Positions 4,642 through 7,955 of a stretch of 7,955 bases of DNA are shown here, piece after piece. This stretch comes from Candidatus Krumholzibacteriia bacterium (GTDB lineage Bacteria > Krumholzibacteriota > Krumholzibacteriia > LZORAL124-64-63), in contig JACZKN010000478.1 of NCBI GenBank assembly GCA_014859985.1, positions 1 through 7,955 on the forward strand, read 5' to 3'. Position 1 is the first letter of the stretch, and each line of letters opens with the position of its first letter. The translations under genes and the position numbers were made by a program. The notes under the pieces were generated by a model that was given only the letters and a program-made list of their open reading frames with translations, had not been told where the DNA came from and ran no database searches.

Positions 4642-7131
4642 ATGAACCACGGAAATCACCCGCGGCGGGCCCGGACTGGCCCGGCGGTCGCCCTGGCGGC
4701 CGCCCTGGCATTCCTGGCGGCGGCGCCGACGGCCCGCGCCCTGGTCATCTACGGCTGGAACAGCCCGATCAGCGGCCAGGCCAATGACCCGGCCCGGTGG
4801 ACCCCTGCCGGGATTCCCGGCTTCGACGACTACATGCACTACAACGCCGCCGGGACCTACACCGTGACCTACAACGCCGGCGTGCCGCTCTCGTCCATGG
4901 TCGCGGTCGGCGGCGGGCCGGTGACCTTCAACCTCGACGCGCCCCACGCCACGGACGAGCTGCTGATCGGGACGGTGCCGGGCACAGCCACGCTGAACGT
5001 GGCCTACGGGGCGATGCAGTGCGGTTATGTGAGCCTGGGCTTGGCGGGCGCCCTGACCCGGCTGACCCTGACCGGCAGCTCGTTCACCGGGTCGGCCCAG
5101 CTGACGTCGACCTCCAGCGACAACCGCAACTACGGCGGGGGTGTCGGGGACGTGATCGGCGAGGGCGGGATCGCCTACCTGGACGTCTTCGGCGGTGCCC
5201 AATACACCTGCGACCGCAGCGGGGGCGGGTGGCCTCTCCTGGTCGCCATGGATTCCAACGACATCGCCACCATCGACATCGCCGGGCGCAACGCCATGAC
5301 CCTGGCCTACAGCACGCTCCGGGTCACCGGGAACAACGTCTCCACCGGCATGATCGTCGGCGTCGGGGGCACGGCCAGCATCTACTTGCGCAACGGCGGC
5401 TACATGGATGTGGACGGCAATCTGATGTTGGCCCAGCTGGCCGGTTCCTACGCCTACGTCAACGTCGGTCCGTCGACGGTCTTCGGCAGCGCGCGCCTGA
5501 ACGTGCGCAACGACTTGTGGATCGGCTTCAACTTCTACGAGACGGTCGCCGCCGGCCGTGCCGAGCTCTGGCTGCGCAGCCGCTCGTGGGTGCACGTGGC
5601 CGGGCGCTGCGACGTGGGCGACCCGGACAACGACGCGGGCAGCTTCCTGCGCGTGGCCGAGGGGTCCACCTTCCGGGTCAACGATGGCATCAAGTTCTGG
5701 CCGACGGCAGGGATGCCCCTGGACCTGCGGGGCGGCTTGACCCACGTCAACGGCGGCGCGTTCCTGTGGCCGGCCGGCAAGCCCTTGGTGATCTCCAGCC
5801 AGGTCGGCACGCCGGAGCTGGCCATCGGCAGCGGCGTGACCAGCACGGGGCCGAGCACCCCCTCCTTCAACGCCCAGCTCACGGTGGGCCGCGGCGGCGT
5901 CGGCAGGCTGCGTCTGTCCCAGCCCGGCACCGTGTTCGCCATGGGTGCGGGCGTGACCACCGTCGGCGACTCGACCGGCAGCGTCGGCACCGTGATCGTG
6001 GATTCGCTGGCGACCCTGACCAGCGGCGGCGCCCTGAACCTGGGCGTGCGGGGACAAGGCGTGCTTTCGGTCGGGGGAGGCGGTGCGGTCGACGTCGGCG
6101 CCATGGCGGTGGGTGTGGTCGCCGGCGCCCTGGGCGAGGCTGCCGTGCATGGCCCGGGTTCGCTGCTCCAGGTCCGCGATTCCCTGTGGATCGGCGGCGG
6201 CTTCGCGGGCTCAGGCGGCTTCGGTACCGTCACGGCCGACTCGGGCGGCGTGATCAACGTGCTGCATACCGGGGGAGTGAATCCCGCCTTGACGACCATC
6301 TACGCGGCCGGCGGCGCCCTCGAACTGACCGACGGCGGCAGCCTGGTAACCCCGGGCAACGTCAGCAACAGCGGCGGCATCCTCCTGGACCAGGGCCTCG
6401 TGCAGGCCGCTTCCGTGACCATGACGACGACGGGCGCCGTGGCCGGCAACGGCCGCGTGGCGGCCACCATGTACAGCAACGGGATCCTCGATCCCGGCGC
6501 GGGGACCACCCCTTACGGTACGCTCGAGGTGGATGGGGCGTACGTCGAGTTCGGCGCAGGGCGTCTGGTGGTCGACCTCGGGGACGACGGAAGCGGTGCC
6601 GGCGACCTGCTGGCGGTCGGCGGAGCGGCGACCCTGGCCGGGGCTCTGGACCTGCGCACCGACCCCGATGCGCCGCCGCAGTCGGGGCAGGTCTTCGTCA
6701 TCCTGACCGCAGCCGGTGTTGCCGGCGCCTTCTCGACGGTCACCTGGAACGGCGCGCCCCTGGCCGACGAGGCCGAGGTCGAGTACCTGCCCGACGCGGT
6801 GCGGGTCGTCATGGACGGCCCCCTGTCGGCAGTCGATCCCGGCGCCGAAGAGGACACCGTGCTGCGGTTCACGCGCGCGGCCGGCGGGGGCGGGGATCTG
6901 GCCTTCGCGTTGGATCTCCCGGCCGCCGCGACCGTGCGGATCAAGGTCTACGACCTCAGGGGGCGGGAAGTCGCAACCCTGCAGGACGGCGAGCTGGGCC
7001 CGGGCCGGCACCTGCTGGGCGACGGGGGCCGCGGCCGGCGCCTGGCCAGCGGCGTCTACATCGCCCGCGCCCTCATCGCCCAGGACCGGCGGACCCAGGT
7101 GCTGACGGCGCGATCGGTGATCGTGCGCTGA
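4642..7131 (+). CDS. Secreted beta-solenoid repeat protein with FlgD-like C-terminal module
   Basis: This 829-residue exported protein is probably a surface or released structural, adhesive or passenger-type protein; no catalytic motif is visible. Residues 1-33 are a Sec signal peptide (basic RRAR, Ala/Leu core, likely cleavage after PTARA). Much of the body consists of Gly/Val/Thr-rich units of the form xVGxxGxGxLxVxxGG, clearest at 413-541, with weaker copies around 110-280. They resemble the T5SS/PEP-CTERM-associated repeats (TIGR04393) and suggest a right-handed beta-helix. Residues 642-702 (VDLGDDGSGAGDLLAVGGAA, then TLAGALDL and GQVFVILTAAGVAGAFSTV) match the usual closing region of autotransporter passengers. 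Residues 753-829 form a FlgD-Ig/Por-tail-like module (VRIKVYDLRGREVATL at 765-780, later LASGVYIARA). There is no outer-membrane beta-barrel and no PEP-CTERM anchor. It has three Cys residues and no homology-based function that I can name. The start is fixed by GGAGG five bases upstream. It stands alone between a terminator and a long hairpin. Confidence 0.88.
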   Translation: MNHGNHPRRARTGPAVALAAALAFLAAAPTARALVIYGWNSPISGQANDPARWTPAGIPGFDDYMHYNAAGTYTVTYNAGVPLSSMVAVGGGPVTFNLDAPHATDELLIGTVPGTATLNVAYGAMQCGYVSLGLAGALTRLTLTGSSFTGSAQLTSTSSDNRNYGGGVGDVIGEGGIAYLDVFGGAQYTCDRSGGGWPLLVAMDSNDIATIDIAGRNAMTLAYSTLRVTGNNVSTGMIVGVGGTASIYLRNGGYMDVDGNLMLAQLAGSYAYVNVGPSTVFGSARLNVRNDLWIGFNFYETVAAGRAELWLRSRSWVHVAGRCDVGDPDNDAGSFLRVAEGSTFRVNDGIKFWPTAGMPLDLRGGLTHVNGGAFLWPAGKPLVISSQVGTPELAIGSGVTSTGPSTPSFNAQLTVGRGGVGRLRLSQPGTVFAMGAGVTTVGDSTGSVGTVIVDSLATLTSGGALNLGVRGQGVLSVGGGGAVDVGAMAVGVVAGALGEAAVHGPGSLLQVRDSLWIGGGFAGSGGFGTVTADSGGVINVLHTGGVNPALTTIYAAGGALELTDGGSLVTPGNVSNSGGILLDQGLVQAASVTMTTTGAVAGNGRVAATMYSNGILDPGAGTTPYGTLEVDGAYVEFGAGRLVVDLGDDGSGAGDLLAVGGAATLAGALDLRTDPDAPPQSGQVFVILTAAGVAGAFSTVTWNGAPLADEAEVEYLPDAVRVVMDGPLSAVDPGAEEDTVLRFTRAAGGGGDLAFALDLPAAATVRIKVYDLRGREVATLQDGELGPGRHLLGDGGRGRRLASGVYIARALIAQDRRTQVLTARSVIVR

Positions 7132-7201
7132 GCCCGGCGACCGTCCGCCGCCGCCGGCGCAGTGGCCGCGCGGCAGGCTTTGCACTATCTATCCAGCCCC
7201 T

Positions 7202-7249
7202 GCCGGGGCGACGGCGGGCCGCGCGCAGCGGGCCCGCCGTCGCCCCGGC
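7202..7249. repeat. Perfect 19-bp inverted repeat between secreted protein and sigma factor genes
   Basis: Positions 7202-7220 are the exact reverse complement of 7231-7249, with a 10-base loop (7221-7230). All but one pair are G-C. The repeat starts 71 bases after the stop of the secreted protein gene and ends 35 bases before the sigma factor ATG. No T-run follows on either side, so it is not a canonical Rho-independent terminator. It could still act as a transcription barrier or 3'-end stabiliser for the upstream mRNA, or as a leader structure or operator for the sigma gene. The small AT-richer patch just before it (GCACTATCTATCC, 7182-7194) is the only place nearby where a sigma gene promoter might lie, and no good hexamers are seen there. 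Confidence 0.85.
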
Positions 7250-7284
7250 CCTCGCCACCGGGAACGCTGGGGCCGGAACCGCCG

Positions 7285-7854
7285 ATGCACCTTTCGCACG
7301 AGTCGCCCCAAGGCTCCTTGCCCCAAGGCTCCGATGAGTTCTTCGCCCTCGTCTACGACGAACTGCGTTCCATCGCCCACGCCCGCCTCCGCGGCGAGCG
7401 GCCCGGCTACACCCTGCAGGCCACCGAACTGGTGCACGAGGCCTACCTGCGCCTGGCTCCGCAGGGTGACGCGGCGTGGGAGTGCCGCGGGCAGTTCTTC
7501 GCCGCCGCGGCCGAAGCCATGCGGCGCATCCTTATCGAGCGGGCGCGGGCCCGCAGCCGGATCAAGCGCGGCGGCGATGCGAACGGCCGGCCGGCATTGC
7601 GGGTGCCTCTGGATCTGGTCGAGCTCGCGGACCTGGCCGACGCCGGCGAGCCGGAGATCATCCTGGCCCTGGACGCCGCCATCGAGCGGCTCGCCGTGCG
7701 GGACGGGCGCGTCGCCAAGGTGGTCAAGCTGCGCTATTACGCGGGACTCGAGGTGACGGAGGTGGCCGAGGCCCTGGGTGCCTCGGCGCGGACGGTGCTG
7801 CGCGACTGGGCCTTCGCGCGGGCCTGGCTCTTCGCCGAACTGTCCCGGGAGTAG
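7285..7854 (+). CDS. ECF-type RNA polymerase sigma factor (TIGR02999/Sigma70_ECF type)
   Basis: This 189-residue alternative sigma factor would direct core RNA polymerase to a specific promoter set. Region 2 covers about 17-97 and carries family hallmarks: LVYDELRSIAHARLRGERPG, YTLQATELVHEAYLRL, the MRRILIERARAR segment and a KRGG motif (94-97). Region 4 covers about 128-185 with helix-turn-helix VTEVAEALGASARTVLRDW (157-175) and the closing FARAWLFAEL. These match the family often called Sig-70_X6, common in Planctomycetota, Acidobacteriota and related groups and often paired with Ser/Thr kinases. Family members usually begin with a helix like LLxxWxxGDxxALxxL; here it is absent and replaced by SPQGSLPQGS (7-16). 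ATG 7285 is chosen because the frame further upstream reads through the long hairpin and is Pro/Gly/Arg-rich. No strong ribosome binding site is seen. No anti-sigma or kinase gene follows on this strand within the window. Confidence 0.93.
   Translation: MHLSHESPQGSLPQGSDEFFALVYDELRSIAHARLRGERPGYTLQATELVHEAYLRLAPQGDAAWECRGQFFAAAAEAMRRILIERARARSRIKRGGDANGRPALRVPLDLVELADLADAGEPEIILALDAAIERLAVRDGRVAKVVKLRYYAGLEVTEVAEALGASARTVLRDWAFARAWLFAELSRE
7306..7332 (+). repeat. In-frame 15-bp tandem duplication in the sigma factor N-terminus
   Basis: The 12-base string CCCCAAGGCTCC occurs at 7306-7317 and 7321-7332, a period of 15 bases or five codons. It produces the peptide repeat SPQGS-LPQGS. Identity at the DNA level suggests a recent slippage duplication. 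It lies just before region 2 of the sigma factor and keeps the frame. Confidence 0.85.
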
Positions 7855-7874
7855 CTGCGGCAAGGGCGGTCGCC

Positions 7875-7935
7875 TGGCCCGCATTCCCCCGGCCCGTGTT
7901 CCCCCTGGCCCGCGTTCCCCTAGCCCGCGTCCGCC
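7875..7935. repeat. Short tandem repeat, four units of 15-16 bp
   Basis: Units starting at 7875, 7890, 7906 and 7921 follow the pattern TGGCCCGCGTTCCCC. The first three differ at one to three positions and the fourth is more diverged. The array fills the space between the stop of the sigma factor gene and the presumed end of a convergent gene, and its last unit overlaps that gene's last codons. No inverted symmetry was seen, so it is not a terminator hairpin. It may be a simple minisatellite-like expansion. Confidence 0.7.
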
Positions 7936-7955
7936 AGGGCGGCCAGGTCGGCGAC
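7920..7955 (-). CDS. C-terminal end of a probable convergent gene, cut by the window edge
   Basis: Reading leftwards from the right edge, the - strand gives VADLAALADAG followed by TAG (7922-7920). The codons are GC-rich at third positions, as in the real genes here, and the Ala/Leu/Asp peptide looks like an amphipathic C-terminal helix. If real, this gene converges on the sigma factor gene with 65 bases between the stops, which would rule out the kinase often found downstream of this sigma family. Eleven residues cannot identify the product, and the frame could be open by chance. Confidence 0.35.
   Translation of the reverse strand, partial: VADLAALADAG

Noticed and set aside
950..4645. Long + strand open frame overlapping ccsBA in another phase
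   Set aside because: The product is Arg/Pro/Gly-rich low-complexity sequence. This is a composition effect of high third-position GC.
4610..4645. 11-codon mini-frame (MTSPFPGRRRT) whose TGA overlaps the ATG of the secreted protein gene
   Set aside because: The ATGA overlap is neat, but AGGAG is only two bases from its ATG and the main gene has its own excellent ribosome binding site. Chance is the simpler reading.
4447..6150. Long - strand frame opposite the secreted protein gene
   Set aside because: The translation is low-complexity His/Gly/Arg-rich, without a signal or domain. The + strand frame has a signal peptide, repeats and C-terminal module.
7162..7284. 41-residue extension of the sigma factor from GTG 7162
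   Set aside because: It reads straight through the 19-bp hairpin and is Pro/Gly/Arg-rich, and the family starts close to region 2.

Overview
The window is GC-rich DNA with the gene density of a bacterial chromosome. It has three complete genes on the + strand, one short complete gene on the - strand, and the ends of two further - strand genes cut by the window edges. Three traits point to a Gram-negative bacterium. These are a System II cytochrome c synthetase fused as one polypeptide (CcsBA), a large exported beta-solenoid protein ending in a FlgD-like/Por-type C-terminal module, and an ECF sigma factor of the TIGR02999/PF07638 type. The combination would suit a high-GC member of the FCB group or a neighbouring candidate phylum such as Krumholzibacteriota or Eisenbacteria. 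That placement is inference from gene content; no rRNA or marker gene is present.

Layout. At the left edge a - strand pair reads leftwards: a 122-residue exported protein of unknown function (416 to 48), then a second gene that starts at 58 inside its end and runs off the window. The stretch 417-1004 has no convincing gene and holds divergent control DNA. It contains a - strand promoter candidate (568-595), a chain of small hairpins in the - strand leader (431-483), an AT-rich island with a perfect TATAAT (673-678) facing right, and a 12-bp stem-loop (766-806) in the presumed leader of the next gene. Positions 1005-4490 encode the 1161-residue CcsBA fusion, closed by a very clear Rho-independent terminator (4520-4551).

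Positions 4642-7131 encode an 829-residue secreted protein with its own strong ribosome binding site. It has a signal peptide, Gly/Val-rich beta-helix repeats like those of autotransporter and PEP-CTERM proteins, and the FlgD-like tail. A perfect 19-bp inverted repeat (7202-7249) separates it from an ECF sigma factor gene (7285-7854). The window ends with a short 15-16 bp tandem repeat and what looks like the last codons of a convergent - strand gene.

The genes do not form one pathway. CcsBA ligates haem to exported apocytochromes c, the beta-solenoid protein is probably a cell-surface or released product, and the sigma factor is a transcription regulator with no visible partner. I found no CRISPR array, transposon, tRNA, rRNA or obvious defence locus, and no clear new multi-gene system. 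The points most worth checking are the signal-peptide-like, His-rich junction inside CcsBA, the structured leader before it, the domain pairing in the secreted protein, and the long hairpin before the sigma factor.
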